Made by a program: the position numbers and the translations under genes. This document shows, one piece after another, positions 7,024 to 14,612 of a stretch of DNA of 19,043 bases. The first letter of the stretch is position 1; each line of letters opens with the position of its first letter. The DNA is from UBA961 sp041191145 (lineage in GTDB: Bacteria; Bacteroidota; Ignavibacteria; Kapaibacteriales; UBA961). The DNA lies in assembly GCA_041191145.1 (NCBI GenBank), contig JBEEPK010000040.1, positions 1 to 19,043 of the forward strand, read 5' to 3'. The notes beneath the pieces are model-generated. The model was given only the letters and a program-made list of their open reading frames with translations, was not told the DNA's origin and did no database searches.

Positions 7024-8109
7024 ATGATCATGACCATACAAGACTTATTGAGCAAGGCCGATTCCAATTGGGACAATGCAGAATTGCTAATTCATATTGG
7101 CACTGAATTAGAATCCCGAACTCGTCTTCCGGAAGCTCGTAGAATTCTCGAAAGAGCCTTAGGATTGGCTCCGAAGGAATATCCAGATGCCTATGCCACT
7201 CTTGCATTCACACATTTTCGTGATAATGTCTCTACTGCCGAAAAGGGAGAAATGGCCTTGATCCAAGGACTTGAGATTACCGATTCCGATATTCTCAAAG
7301 CTTGGTATGTGGCATTTATCGATGATCCTCCTGCAAGAGATTATTTTATAGAGTATCTTTCTCAGCATCGCGATCCACGATTGCGCATTATTCTTGGTCA
7401 TGCACTCTTGTGGCAAGGCATGCATGATGAAAGCCAGCTTGTATTGTCAGAAGCAATCAAAGGACTCGGTCCTGAATACATGGAAATTCTCCCCAAAGAA
7501 CTGACAATATATTGCTCTTCGATTGTTTGGCTCAAGGGTGCAAAGCCTGAATTAGACATTGAACAAAAAGTCATTCCCATTCTCCTTGCATTGCAAGAGC
7601 GTTATCCAGATGTGTACATGAATCATGCAACGGAAATCACTGCATGGCAAGTACTGAAAGACTGGAACACAGTCATCGATGCATGTAAGAAAACACTCAC
7701 AAAATTCCCTGATGAAGAAACCACGATGCTGGCGATGGCCTTAGCATATGACAAAATTGGAAAACAGCATCATGCATTGCATTATCTGGGAAGAGCAATC
7801 GGCATCAAGCCATCATTTGCAAGAGCTCGGATGGTTTCTGCTCGTATTTTGGATACCATCGGAGAGCAGGAATTGGCCAAAGAACTCATGTATGAGATTC
7901 CTGAAGTGAATCCTCAGTATGCTGTAGGCATCGTGCAAACAGCAATATGGGCTTATGAACATGGCGACAAAGTCAAGGCATTGGAATTATATCGTCGCGG
8001 TTATGCCGAGCTTAAATCTTTCGAAAAGGCACAGTTTGAATCACATCCTGTGATGAAACAAATTGCCGAAGAACAAAAGAGCACTATATTGCTCAATGTA
8101 TTGCAATAA
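7024..8109 (+). CDS. TPR-repeat protein
   Basis: This is a 361-aa soluble, helical protein without a signal peptide. Tetratricopeptide-like helix pairs are visible at about residues 18-65 (ELLIHIGTELESRTRLPEAR, ILERALGLAP, then AYATLAF) and again at about 215-340 (AMALAYDKIGKQHHALHYLG, RAIGIKPSFARAR, IWAYEHGDKVKALELYRRGY). TPRs form protein-binding scaffolds. The partner is unknown. An in-frame ATG two codons later (7030) is an alternative start, and neither has a clear ribosome binding site. It starts 10 nt after mlaE and ends 21 nt before guaA, so the three are probably one transcript. This position does not by itself define a role in lipid transport or purine synthesis. Confidence 0.82.
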   Translation: MIMTIQDLLSKADSNWDNAELLIHIGTELESRTRLPEARRILERALGLAPKEYPDAYATLAFTHFRDNVSTAEKGEMALIQGLEITDSDILKAWYVAFIDDPPARDYFIEYLSQHRDPRLRIILGHALLWQGMHDESQLVLSEAIKGLGPEYMEILPKELTIYCSSIVWLKGAKPELDIEQKVIPILLALQERYPDVYMNHATEITAWQVLKDWNTVIDACKKTLTKFPDEETTMLAMALAYDKIGKQHHALHYLGRAIGIKPSFARARMVSARILDTIGEQELAKELMYEIPEVNPQYAVGIVQTAIWAYEHGDKVKALELYRRGYAELKSFEKAQFESHPVMKQIAEEQKSTILLNVLQ

Positions 8110-8130
8110 ATTCTACTCAAATCACACTCA

Positions 8131-9675
8131 ATGCATTCCATACTCATACTCGATTTCGGTTCACAAGTCACGCAACTCATCGCTCGCAGAATACGCGAAT
8201 CGGGAGTGTATTGCGAAATTCATCCATTCTCCATTTCGAAAGAAAAACTCGAGTCCATCAACCCAAAAGGGATTGTGCTCTCGGGCGGACCATCAAGTGT
8301 TTATGCCGAAGGCGCGCCAATTCCATCTTTTGACATATTTGCTCATGCAGAAGAGAAAGACATTCCTATCCTTGGTATTTGTTATGGACTGCAACTCACT
8401 GCTTTCATGAATGGCGGTAGTGTTGACAAATCGGCGAAGCGAGAATTTGGTCGTGCTGAACTACATATAGATAAAGATGATGCATTATTCAAAGGGATTG
8501 ATGCTCATTCCATCGTATGGATGAGTCATGGTGATTCACTTACCGCATTGCCTGATGGTTTTGAGATCATTGCACATACTGACAATGCTCCAATTTGCGT
8601 GATCAGAAATGAGAAGCGAAATATTCGTGGAGTGCAATTTCATCCGGAAGTTCATCATTCGAAAGATGGCGAGAAAATGCTCTCGAATTTCGTACATGAT
8701 ATTTGTGGTTGTCCATCAGATTGGAGTCCGGAAAATCTCATCGAATCGAAAATCGAAGCCATTCGCAAGCAAGTGGGAAGTGGTGGCGTGATTTGCGGTT
8801 TATCAGGTGGAGTTGATTCTACCGTGGTTGCTGTTCTTTTGCATAGAGCCATCGGCGATCAATTACATTGCATTCATGTAGATTCCGGTCTCATGCGCTT
8901 GGATGAAAGCAAAAAACTCGAAGCATTGTTTCGCAAGAACTTCGATATGAGCATCGATGTCGTGGATGCTTCGGAACTTTTCCTCAGTCGTTTGGAAGGC
9001 ATAACTGATCCCGAGAAAAAAAGAAAAATCATCGGTGCCACATTCATTGATGTGTTCAATGAAGAAGCAAAAAAATTCGGTGATGCGAAATTCCTAGCAC
9101 AAGGCACCCTCTATCCAGATGTGATTGAATCGGTCAGCGTGAATGGTCCATCCGTCACTATCAAATCACATCATAATGTGGGTGGTCTTCCCGAAGAAAT
9201 GCAACTTAATCTCATTGAACCATTCAGAGAATTATTCAAAGATGAAGTGCGTACTGTGGGTAGAGCATTAGGGATTCCTGACTGGTTTATTGACAGACAT
9301 CCCTTTCCCGGTCCGGGACTCGGCATTCGCGTGCTTGGTGAAGTGACAAAAGAGCGTTGCGATATTCTTCGCAAGGCAGATGAGATCTATCTTGAAGAGA
9401 TACATAATGCCGGACTCTATAATGATATTTGGCAGGCATTTGCTGTATTATTACCTGTGCAAAGCGTGGGAGTGATGGGTGATGAACGCACCTATGAAAA
9501 TACTTGTGCACTTCGCGCCGTGACAAGTGTTGATGGAATGACAGCTGATTGGTTCCCTATGCCATATGATGTGCTTGCCAAGATGAGCAATCGCATCATC
9601 AATGAAGTACGGGGAATTAATCGGGTGACTTATGACATATCAAGTAAACCTCCCGCTACGATAGAATGGGAATGA
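8131..9675 (+). CDS. guaA: GMP synthase (glutamine-hydrolysing)
   Basis: This cytoplasmic enzyme converts XMP to GMP using ATP and ammonia from glutamine, the last step of de novo GMP synthesis. The 514-aa protein has a class I glutamine amidotransferase domain (about 1-190) with the nucleophile Cys84 in GICYGLQ and the His171/Glu173 pair in QFHPEV. Next is an ATP-pyrophosphatase domain with the PP-loop SGGVDS (225-230). The C-terminal dimerisation domain contains RHPFPGPGLGIRVLGEVT and ends with the hallmark KPPATIEWE. The length and all catalytic residues are as expected for a functional enzyme. The ATG at 8131 starts the typical SILILDFGSQ sequence. There is little Shine-Dalgarno signal. 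No guanine riboswitch was recognised upstream, and the 21-nt gap from the TPR gene suggests cotranscription. Confidence 0.97.
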   Translation: MHSILILDFGSQVTQLIARRIRESGVYCEIHPFSISKEKLESINPKGIVLSGGPSSVYAEGAPIPSFDIFAHAEEKDIPILGICYGLQLTAFMNGGSVDKSAKREFGRAELHIDKDDALFKGIDAHSIVWMSHGDSLTALPDGFEIIAHTDNAPICVIRNEKRNIRGVQFHPEVHHSKDGEKMLSNFVHDICGCPSDWSPENLIESKIEAIRKQVGSGGVICGLSGGVDSTVVAVLLHRAIGDQLHCIHVDSGLMRLDESKKLEALFRKNFDMSIDVVDASELFLSRLEGITDPEKKRKIIGATFIDVFNEEAKKFGDAKFLAQGTLYPDVIESVSVNGPSVTIKSHHNVGGLPEEMQLNLIEPFRELFKDEVRTVGRALGIPDWFIDRHPFPGPGLGIRVLGEVTKERCDILRKADEIYLEEIHNAGLYNDIWQAFAVLLPVQSVGVMGDERTYENTCALRAVTSVDGMTADWFPMPYDVLAKMSNRIINEVRGINRVTYDISSKPPATIEWE

Positions 9676-9702
9676 TGTATTGTGTGATATTAGTTTGATC
9701 GA

Positions 9703-11706
9703 GTGAAAGTAAACTTCATTCATATCATGGCTTTTTTGAGCTGTTTTGTCTATCCCTTAATGGGACAGGGAGAGCTTGCCTCCAAGCGTGATACGATCAT
9801 CACAATTGACCCAATCAGTATCGGTATGTATGGCTCTGCCGGCATGAATATGCATAATGCATCTTTCTCAGGGTTCAAGGGGATTCCAAGTTGTTGTCCT
9901 GAATATATTTCCGCTTCAAATATTGGTAGTACATTTGGATTCCTTGCACAATATGCCATGTCATCAAATCATGGATTTGGTTTGAGACTCGGTTATAATG
10001 GTCTCAATGGTGTGTTTACTTCCAGCGAAGAACAATATGTGATGTCGCAACAGGGAATCGCAACCATCACGCATACGATGGAAACCTCACTCGGAATCAT
10101 GTCCATAGAACCTGAATTCTATCTGTCTCTTGGTTCCTTAAAAATTTCTGCGGGTGCATGGCTTGGTCTTCCACTTTCAATGCAATTTTCCCAAAGAGAA
10201 ACAGTATTCCCCGGCACTTTTGATGGTTTCAATCGCATTCGCAATGAATTATCGGGGGAAATTCCCGGTACACCTGCAATCTTGATTGGTGCTATCGGAG
10301 GCATATCGTATGAATTGCCACTCAATTCTGTGAAATCAATAAGACTCGCTCCTGAGATTCGTGCTTTCACTGTGTTCTCTGAATTGTCAGAGGAAACATC
10401 ATGGAATGTCATGGGAATTCGTGCAGGACTATCACTTTTATGGTCATCTCATGACATGACTGTTTCTGCACCGCCCCCTCCGCCCCCTCCGCCACCGCCA
10501 CCACCACCGCCGCCGCCGCCGGTGATCATAGTATTGCCTGAATTGGTGACATCATTGCAAGTGTCAAAAACAGGTGGTGTGGATACACTTGAGTCAATCA
10601 ATTTGATTGAAAGAATTGATCGTGTGGTGCAACCTATTTTGCCTTATGTCTTTTTTGAGGATAATGCATCGGATATTCCTGTCCGCTATAAGCAATTGTC
10701 TTTGACTGAGACCAAGGACTTTAATGAACAATCCTTGATGAATGTGGATGTATTGGATAGATATCATCATGTGTTGAATTTGGCAGGAATCAGACTGAAG
10801 AATGATCCGAAATTGAGCATCACGATAACCGGAACGACATCCGGTGGAGGAATAGAAAAGAAGAATCTTGTTCTTGCGAAAAAGAGAGCTGAAAATGTTG
10901 CAAACTATCTGCAACAAACATGGAACATTGATCCAAGTAGAATCAATGTTAACGCCAAACCAATTCCTGATAATCCTTCCAATATGTCAAATCCTGAAGG
11001 TTTGGCTGAGAATAGAAGAGTGGAATTATTATTCAGTGATCCTTCTATTTTTGAAGTGTTGACCATCATTGATTCCACTCTTTCGGTTGAGCCCGATGTA
11101 ATCACCGTGAAAGGCAGGATGATTTCAGGAACAATGATAGATCGTTGGAGACTTAATATCATGAGTGATACCAATGTTCTCGAAGAAAAGTTAGGATTAC
11201 ATGATACTTTCATTAATAGAACTTGGAAACCAATTCCCGCCAAGATAGGTAGAAGAAAAGATTCAGTGAGATTTAGGTATAATGTGGTTGATACTGCAGG
11301 CCGCACGCATACATCAAATATGATTGTACCGGTGAAATATCAAAGAATCTTGAATGATAGAACAATTGGTAAAGTTGGCAATGATAAAGTGAAGCGATAT
11401 TCACTCATTTTGTTTGATTTTGATGCATCATCTTTGAATGCAAGAAATTTGCGCGTGATTGAAGAGATTCAGTCCACAAAAGGTATCAAGATTACTTCCA
11501 TTCTTGGTGCAACTGATATGTTCGGTGATGCAAAACGCAATGCAGAATTGGCACTTGAAAGAGCAAAAGCCGTTGGGGTACTGTTAAAAGCGGATCCTTC
11601 AATTATAAAAGGGAATAGTGCTTATGAGGGAACGCCAAATGCATCGCCGGAGGGTAGATTCTATAATCGTACAGTGATTATAGAAGCAAAAGAAATCGGG
11701 GAATAA
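9703..11706 (+). CDS. Outer-membrane protein with polyproline hinge and two OmpA-like domains
   Basis: This is a 667-aa exported protein. The GTG at 9703 gives MKVNFIHIMAFLS..., a signal peptide with an N-terminal Lys and a likely cut near LMGQ; an ATG at 9727 is possible but loses the Lys. Residues about 25-250 look like an outer-membrane barrel (alternating, aromatic and Gly-rich strands; LGYNGLNGVF, SLGIMSIEPEFYLSLG). Residues 257-273 are 17 consecutive prolines. A first OmpA-like domain spans about 310-445 (VFFEDNASDIP, KKRAENVANYL, NPEGLAENRRVEL). A beta-rich segment follows, then a second, weaker OmpA-like domain at about 563-665 (LFDFDASSLN, LALERAKAVGVLL, EGRFYNRTVII). OmpA-like domains bind peptidoglycan, so it probably tethers the outer membrane to the wall. 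Translating the proline run would need EF-P. It begins 27 nt after guaA. Confidence 0.85.
   Translation: MKVNFIHIMAFLSCFVYPLMGQGELASKRDTIITIDPISIGMYGSAGMNMHNASFSGFKGIPSCCPEYISASNIGSTFGFLAQYAMSSNHGFGLRLGYNGLNGVFTSSEEQYVMSQQGIATITHTMETSLGIMSIEPEFYLSLGSLKISAGAWLGLPLSMQFSQRETVFPGTFDGFNRIRNELSGEIPGTPAILIGAIGGISYELPLNSVKSIRLAPEIRAFTVFSELSEETSWNVMGIRAGLSLLWSSHDMTVSAPPPPPPPPPPPPPPPPPVIIVLPELVTSLQVSKTGGVDTLESINLIERIDRVVQPILPYVFFEDNASDIPVRYKQLSLTETKDFNEQSLMNVDVLDRYHHVLNLAGIRLKNDPKLSITITGTTSGGGIEKKNLVLAKKRAENVANYLQQTWNIDPSRINVNAKPIPDNPSNMSNPEGLAENRRVELLFSDPSIFEVLTIIDSTLSVEPDVITVKGRMISGTMIDRWRLNIMSDTNVLEEKLGLHDTFINRTWKPIPAKIGRRKDSVRFRYNVVDTAGRTHTSNMIVPVKYQRILNDRTIGKVGNDKVKRYSLILFDFDASSLNARNLRVIEEIQSTKGIKITSILGATDMFGDAKRNAELALERAKAVGVLLKADPSIIKGNSAYEGTPNASPEGRFYNRTVIIEAKEIGE
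10471..10521 (+). repeat. Polyproline-encoding tract
   Basis: Seventeen CCN codons (CCG, CCC, CCT and CCA mixed) encode an uninterrupted proline run between the barrel-like and OmpA-like parts of the protein. The mixed codons argue that proline is selected rather than produced by simple trinucleotide slippage, although the last five codons are all CCG. Confidence 0.9.
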
Positions 11707-11826
11707 TCTCGCCATTTTTATGAAAACACTACTTAAAATCTACTCAAATACTTGATTTTTAACGATTTCCTTTGTTTGTGTTCTTGACTCATAGTAAGTT
11801 GAGCCACCAACACTCAAGGGTATTCT

Positions 11827-12198
11827 ATGGGAAAATGGATACTAGGTATTTGTATTGTGTCGATGAGCTTTATGGGTTCGGGATGCAAAAAGACAAAGAA
11901 TACGAAAGCTGAAAAAGGAACAGTGTCGATAGTAGATTCGACTAACACAATGAATGAATGCGATCAATTCCTCCGAGATTATGAGGGATGGGTAAAGAAG
12001 TATATCGTCCTCATCAAACGCTTCCAAGAAAATCCAAAAGACAAAACAATCATTGCCGACTATCAAATTATGGTCGGGCAAATAGGACAATGGGATAATC
12101 GCTCAAGACAATGCATCAAAGACTCGGCAATCCTCAAACGCTATGTGGAATTGCAGGAAATGCTGAATGATTATGCGGTGAAAGTGGTGAGTAGATAG
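11827..12198 (+). CDS. Small lipoprotein, paralog A of a pair
   Basis: This 123-aa predicted lipoprotein has a signal peptide ending in FMGSGC (Cys20); Gly at the -3 position makes the lipobox slightly atypical. A linker leads to an all-helical domain of about 80 residues starting ECDQFLRDYEGWVKKYI. It contains Cys45 and Cys96, 51 residues apart, which could pair. The next gene shows the same layout and the same cysteine spacing, so the two are paralogs. The domain resembles small uncharacterised Bacteroidota lipoproteins that start with a C-D-x-F-x-x-x-Y motif (possibly the DUF6591 group, from memory). The function is unknown. The ATG at 11827 comes after a 120-nt gap with no convincing terminator or promoter. 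Confidence 0.75.
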   Translation: MGKWILGICIVSMSFMGSGCKKTKNTKAEKGTVSIVDSTNTMNECDQFLRDYEGWVKKYIVLIKRFQENPKDKTIIADYQIMVGQIGQWDNRSRQCIKDSAILKRYVELQEMLNDYAVKVVSR

Positions 12199-12215
12199 GA
12201 AAGAAGATTTTATAC

Positions 12216-12234
12216 ATAGATGAAGTACATCTAT
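12216..12234. promoter_or_regulatory. Inverted repeat between the small lipoprotein genes
   Basis: ATAGATG (12216-12222) and CATCTAT (12228-12234) are perfect 7-bp inverted arms around AAGTA. It lies 26 nt before the next ATG. There is no T tract, so it is not an intrinsic terminator. It could be an operator or a leader hairpin, or chance. Confidence 0.3.
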
Positions 12235-12259
12235 ATGTTCACATTCAGGTGAGGTTTGT

Positions 12260-12613
12260 ATGAAAAGATTGGGATGTATGGTTGCCATCCTTTCGATGGT
12301 ATTTTTCACAATGAGTTGTGGTGACTCAAAATCAGGCGAAGCAAAGGCACCGGAAACAGGAGCGGCAGGCGGAACAACAAGTAGTCCTTGCGATGCATTC
12401 ATGACTGAATATGAGCAATTCGCAGATAGTTATGTGGCATTATTGCAAGAAGCAAAAAGTAATCCAACCGATATGTCAGTTCTCACAAAATCAGCTGATA
12501 TGCTCAAGCAAGCTGCCGACATGGCAAATCGTGCAAAAGATTGTGAAGGTGATGCATCAATGTTGCCAAGATTACAGAAAGTACAAGAGAAATTACAGAA
12601 TGCAGTATTATAA
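12260..12613 (+). CDS. Small lipoprotein, paralog B of a pair
   Basis: This 117-aa predicted lipoprotein has a signal peptide ending in TMSC (Cys20), then a Gly/Ala/Ser/Thr-rich linker (about 24-42). A helical domain follows, with Cys44 in PCDAFMTEYEQFADSYVALL and Cys95 in RAKDCEGDA. The 51-residue spacing and the CDxFxxxYE start match the preceding gene, from which it differs in most other positions, so this is an old duplication. A GAGG lies just upstream of the ATG at 12260. It likely sits on the periplasmic side of a membrane. The role is unknown. The next gene begins 29 nt after its stop. Confidence 0.78.
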   Translation: MKRLGCMVAILSMVFFTMSCGDSKSGEAKAPETGAAGGTTSSPCDAFMTEYEQFADSYVALLQEAKSNPTDMSVLTKSADMLKQAADMANRAKDCEGDASMLPRLQKVQEKLQNAVL

Positions 12614-12626
12614 GTTTATAAGAATT

Positions 12627-12873
12627 ATAAGGAGATAACAAAATGGAAGAAAAAGCTACTTTTCCTGTACCACTATGGGCAGCTTGGGTAATCAATATTG
12701 CCTCATGGATAATATTTGTTGCAACCGATATTCATATTCTTGAAATCATCATGGGTGTAGCGTGCTTAATAGCAGCATTTATTGCATTCAAACATCAAGG
12801 TTGGTATTTGTTGTTTATTTCAGTGCTCGATGCTCTTTGGATGTTCTCTTGGGGTTTTGAGTTAGATCTCTTT
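12627..12873 (+). repeat. Direct repeat, copy 1 (gene duplication)
   Basis: This segment of about 247 bp, from the ATAAGGAG ribosome binding site through codon 77 of the small membrane protein gene, recurs at 14366-14612. By eye the copies differ at about 15 positions (about 94% identity). Similarity stops abruptly at both ends. Confidence 0.9.
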
Positions 12874-12888
12874 AAATCTCTATTGTAA
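12643..12888 (+). CDS. Small three-helix membrane protein, copy 1
   Basis: This 81-aa protein has a charged start (MEEKATFPVP) and about three hydrophobic helices (roughly residues 11-28, 32-49 and 54-72), with Trp-rich stretches (PLWAAWVI, ALWMFSWGF). AAGGAG at 12629-12634, 8 nt before the ATG, is a strong ribosome binding site. The gene occurs again at 14382 with six substitutions over 77 residues (5 A/T, 16 V/L, 32, 35 and 43 I/V, 73 E/K), mostly conservative, which suggests both copies are under protein-level constraint. Copy 1 has four extra C-terminal residues (KSLL). I do not recognise a named family. It may act with the other small membrane proteins beside it. Confidence 0.8.
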   Translation: MEEKATFPVPLWAAWVINIASWIIFVATDIHILEIIMGVACLIAAFIAFKHQGWYLLFISVLDALWMFSWGFELDLFKSLL

Positions 12889-12911
12889 TTGAGTAGTTTT
12901 CAATTGTACAC

Positions 12912-13277
12912 ATGGTGCATAAATTGAATAGAAAAGCTACCCTGAATGGTACAATGAGTGACTTCTTGTATGCTGCCTTTTTATCATGGATTATAATTTC
13001 TGTGGTTGTTCTATGTATAATTATTGCTCCATTTATTCTTGAAGATAAGACGATATATTCAGTCACTCCTGAATGTGCATCAGTGAAAAGTATAGGTGTC
13101 CGATGCATTTTGTGTGGCATGACACATTCATTTGTTGCAATCTCAAGAGGAAATTTATCTGTAGCATTTATGCATAATCAATACAGCGTAATCCTTTACT
13201 CGGCATTTGTTATGAATTCATTTTTTTTTCTAACTATTGTTTTTTATCTGTTTAAAATAAAATCTATAGTTAAGTAA
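12912..13277 (+). CDS. DUF2752-like membrane protein
   Basis: This 121-aa protein is recognised by the DUF2752 signature: a Cys pair in CILCGMTHSFVAISRGNLSVA (Cys65 and Cys68), continuing FMHN, between two hydrophobic segments (about 19-42 and 92-115). The family consists of small bacterial membrane proteins of unknown role, often found near TM2-domain and similar small membrane proteins. Here a TM2 gene lies 2.3 kb downstream. The CxxC could bind a metal or be redox-active; that is inference. The start at 12912 lacks a clear ribosome binding site, and an ATG at 12954 (MSDFLYAAF) is an alternative. Codon use is AT-rich, like the adjoining genes. Confidence 0.75.
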   Translation: MVHKLNRKATLNGTMSDFLYAAFLSWIIISVVVLCIIIAPFILEDKTIYSVTPECASVKSIGVRCILCGMTHSFVAISRGNLSVAFMHNQYSVILYSAFVMNSFFFLTIVFYLFKIKSIVK

Positions 13278-13297
13278 ACTGTTTTGGAGAAATATTT

Positions 13298-13549
13298 ATG
13301 AATATTGCTAGTCTCGTATTTGGACTACTTTCTGTTACAGGGATGATTGTCGCCTTTTTCCCTTGTCTAGGATCTTTAAATTGGTTGAATATTCCTTTCT
13401 CACTAGTTGGATTGGGAATAAGTTGGGTGGCACATAAAAAGATTGAAGATGGACAATCAAAAACTTTACCACTAATTGGACTTGTTCTTTGTGCCATTTC
13501 AGTAATTTTTGGTTTCTTTAGGCTAGTTGCAGGTGGTGGTGTCGTTTAA
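13298..13549 (+). CDS. Small DUF4190-like membrane protein
   Basis: This 83-aa protein has two long Gly-rich hydrophobic segments, about residues 3-24 and 56-77. A shorter hydrophobic stretch lies between them (LNIPFSLVGLGISWVAHKK, about 30-48), and a short polar loop (KKIEDGQSKT) precedes the second segment. The pattern, with GLGISWVAHKK followed by a loop and GLVLCAISVIFGF, resembles DUF4190-type proteins; this is by eye and not certain. GGAG at 13285-13288 precedes the ATG at 13298. It begins 20 nt after the DUF2752-like gene and is probably cotranscribed with it. The function is unknown. Confidence 0.68.
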   Translation: MNIASLVFGLLSVTGMIVAFFPCLGSLNWLNIPFSLVGLGISWVAHKKIEDGQSKTLPLIGLVLCAISVIFGFFRLVAGGGVV

Positions 13550-13573
13550 TATGAAAATTAGTTTTTTAAATAC

Positions 13574-13921
13574 ATGAAGATGAAGTTACTTTTCATAATA
13601 TATAATACCTTAATACCCTTGTCCATAGGTAGTTTAGTTTATTATTATGAAAATACATCAACTTTGTTAGAGTGTGTTGCAAATTATCTACCTGATGCTC
13701 TATGGAGTTATTCATTAGTTAGTTTGATGTTGATAGTTTGGAAATTGAAAATACCCTCCTCATGGTTAATCGCAATAATGTTATTATTTGTCTTCACTGA
13801 ATTGTTACAGTTTCTGAAATTTATTCCAGGTACAGGTGATCCCATTGATATACTTATCTATGTTTTTTCTGGCTATCTCAGCTGTTTAATATTAAGTTCA
13901 ACATTTATCAATAAAATTTAG
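13574..13921 (+). CDS. VanZ-like membrane protein
   Basis: This 115-aa protein has about four membrane helices. The C-terminal half carries a VanZ-like pattern: a Glu-x-x-Gln (TELLQFLKF), a short loop with GTGDPID, and a Gly-containing final helix (IYVFSGYLSCLIL). The LPDALWSYSLVSLML helix also fits. VanZ-family proteins range from teicoplanin resistance to general envelope roles; nothing here indicates antibiotic resistance. The start at 13574 gives MKMKLLF, with an ATG two codons later as an alternative, and no clear ribosome binding site. It lies 24 nt after the DUF4190-like gene and 15 nt before the next gene. Confidence 0.7.
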   Translation: MKMKLLFIIYNTLIPLSIGSLVYYYENTSTLLECVANYLPDALWSYSLVSLMLIVWKLKIPSSWLIAIMLLFVFTELLQFLKFIPGTGDPIDILIYVFSGYLSCLILSSTFINKI

Positions 13922-13936
13922 ATTTAGGAGAATTTT

Positions 13937-14338
13937 ATGACAAATTCAATTAAAAATTTGGTTTCATTATTTATTCTTAGTGTATTTTTTTTACTAGCAG
14001 TTGGTAGTGGTGGAGATACAAAACCAGCTACACCAGATGTAAAAATTAGCTCAACACAATTATATGATGCATATAAAGCTAATGAAGTAGCAGCCGATAA
14101 TAGTTACAAAGGAAAAGTAATTGCAGTAACAGGTACGGTTGACGGTGTTGGTAAAGATATTATGGATGATACATACATCACATTGGTTGGCGATGGAGTT
14201 ATTGGTACTGTGCAGTGCTTTATTTCAAAAGATTTCATTTCTAAAGCTGCGACTGTTTCAAAAGGAACAACTATTACGATTACTGGTACTTGTGATGGAA
14301 AACTGATGAATGTCTTACTAAAGGATTGTACACTTTGA
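13937..14338 (+). CDS. Secreted OB-fold (tRNA_anti-like) protein
   Basis: This 133-aa protein has an N-terminal hydrophobic signal (about 9-23) and a domain of about 100 residues resembling the tRNA_anti-like OB-fold family. The visible pattern is LYDAYKANEVAADNSYKGKV, then IAVTGTVDGVGKDIMDDTYI, TVQCFISKD, and KGTTITITGTCDGKLMNVLL ending in KDCTL. In this family the OB fold is an extracytoplasmic domain and is not proof of nucleic-acid binding. Many relatives are lipoproteins, but here the expected lipobox position reads AVGSGG with no Cys, so it is either cleaved by signal peptidase I or kept as a membrane anchor. AGGAG at 13926-13930 is a good ribosome binding site. Cys residues in VQC, TGTC and KDC could pair. 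Confidence 0.75.
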   Translation: MTNSIKNLVSLFILSVFFLLAVGSGGDTKPATPDVKISSTQLYDAYKANEVAADNSYKGKVIAVTGTVDGVGKDIMDDTYITLVGDGVIGTVQCFISKDFISKAATVSKGTTITITGTCDGKLMNVLLKDCTL

Positions 14339-14365
14339 TAAATCTAACTTAAGTTGATATTAGTA

Positions 14366-14612
14366 ATAAGGAGAAAACATAATGGAAGAAAAAACTACTT
14401 TTCCTGTACCACTATGGGCAGCTTGGTTAATCAATATTGCCTCATGGATAATATTTGTTGCAACCGATATTCATGTTCTTGAAGTCATCATGGGTGTAGC
14501 TTGCTTAGTAGCAGCATTTATTGCATTCAAACATCAAGGTTGGTATTTGTTGTTTATCTCAGTGCTTGATGCTCTTTGGATGTTCTCTTGGGGTTTTAAG
14601 TTGGACTTGTTT
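14366..14612 (+). repeat. Direct repeat, copy 2 (gene duplication)
   Basis: This is the second copy of the segment at 12627-12873. It includes the ribosome binding site and 77 codons, and ends at the codon before the TAA stop at 14613. The 1.5 kb between the copies holds four unrelated small genes. Confidence 0.9.

Noticed and set aside
8063..8410. 115-aa + strand open frame overlapping the TPR gene end and guaA start
   Set aside because: It lies in another frame of clearly coding DNA, and guaA in this region is unambiguous.
13574..13921. VanZ-like gene considered as a teicoplanin resistance determinant
   Set aside because: VanZ-like domains are widespread outside resistance clusters, and no other van genes are present.
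12627..14612. Direct repeats considered as insertion-sequence ends or a transposon
   Set aside because: The repeats are protein-coding copies with no terminal inverted repeats, and no transposase or integrase lies between them.
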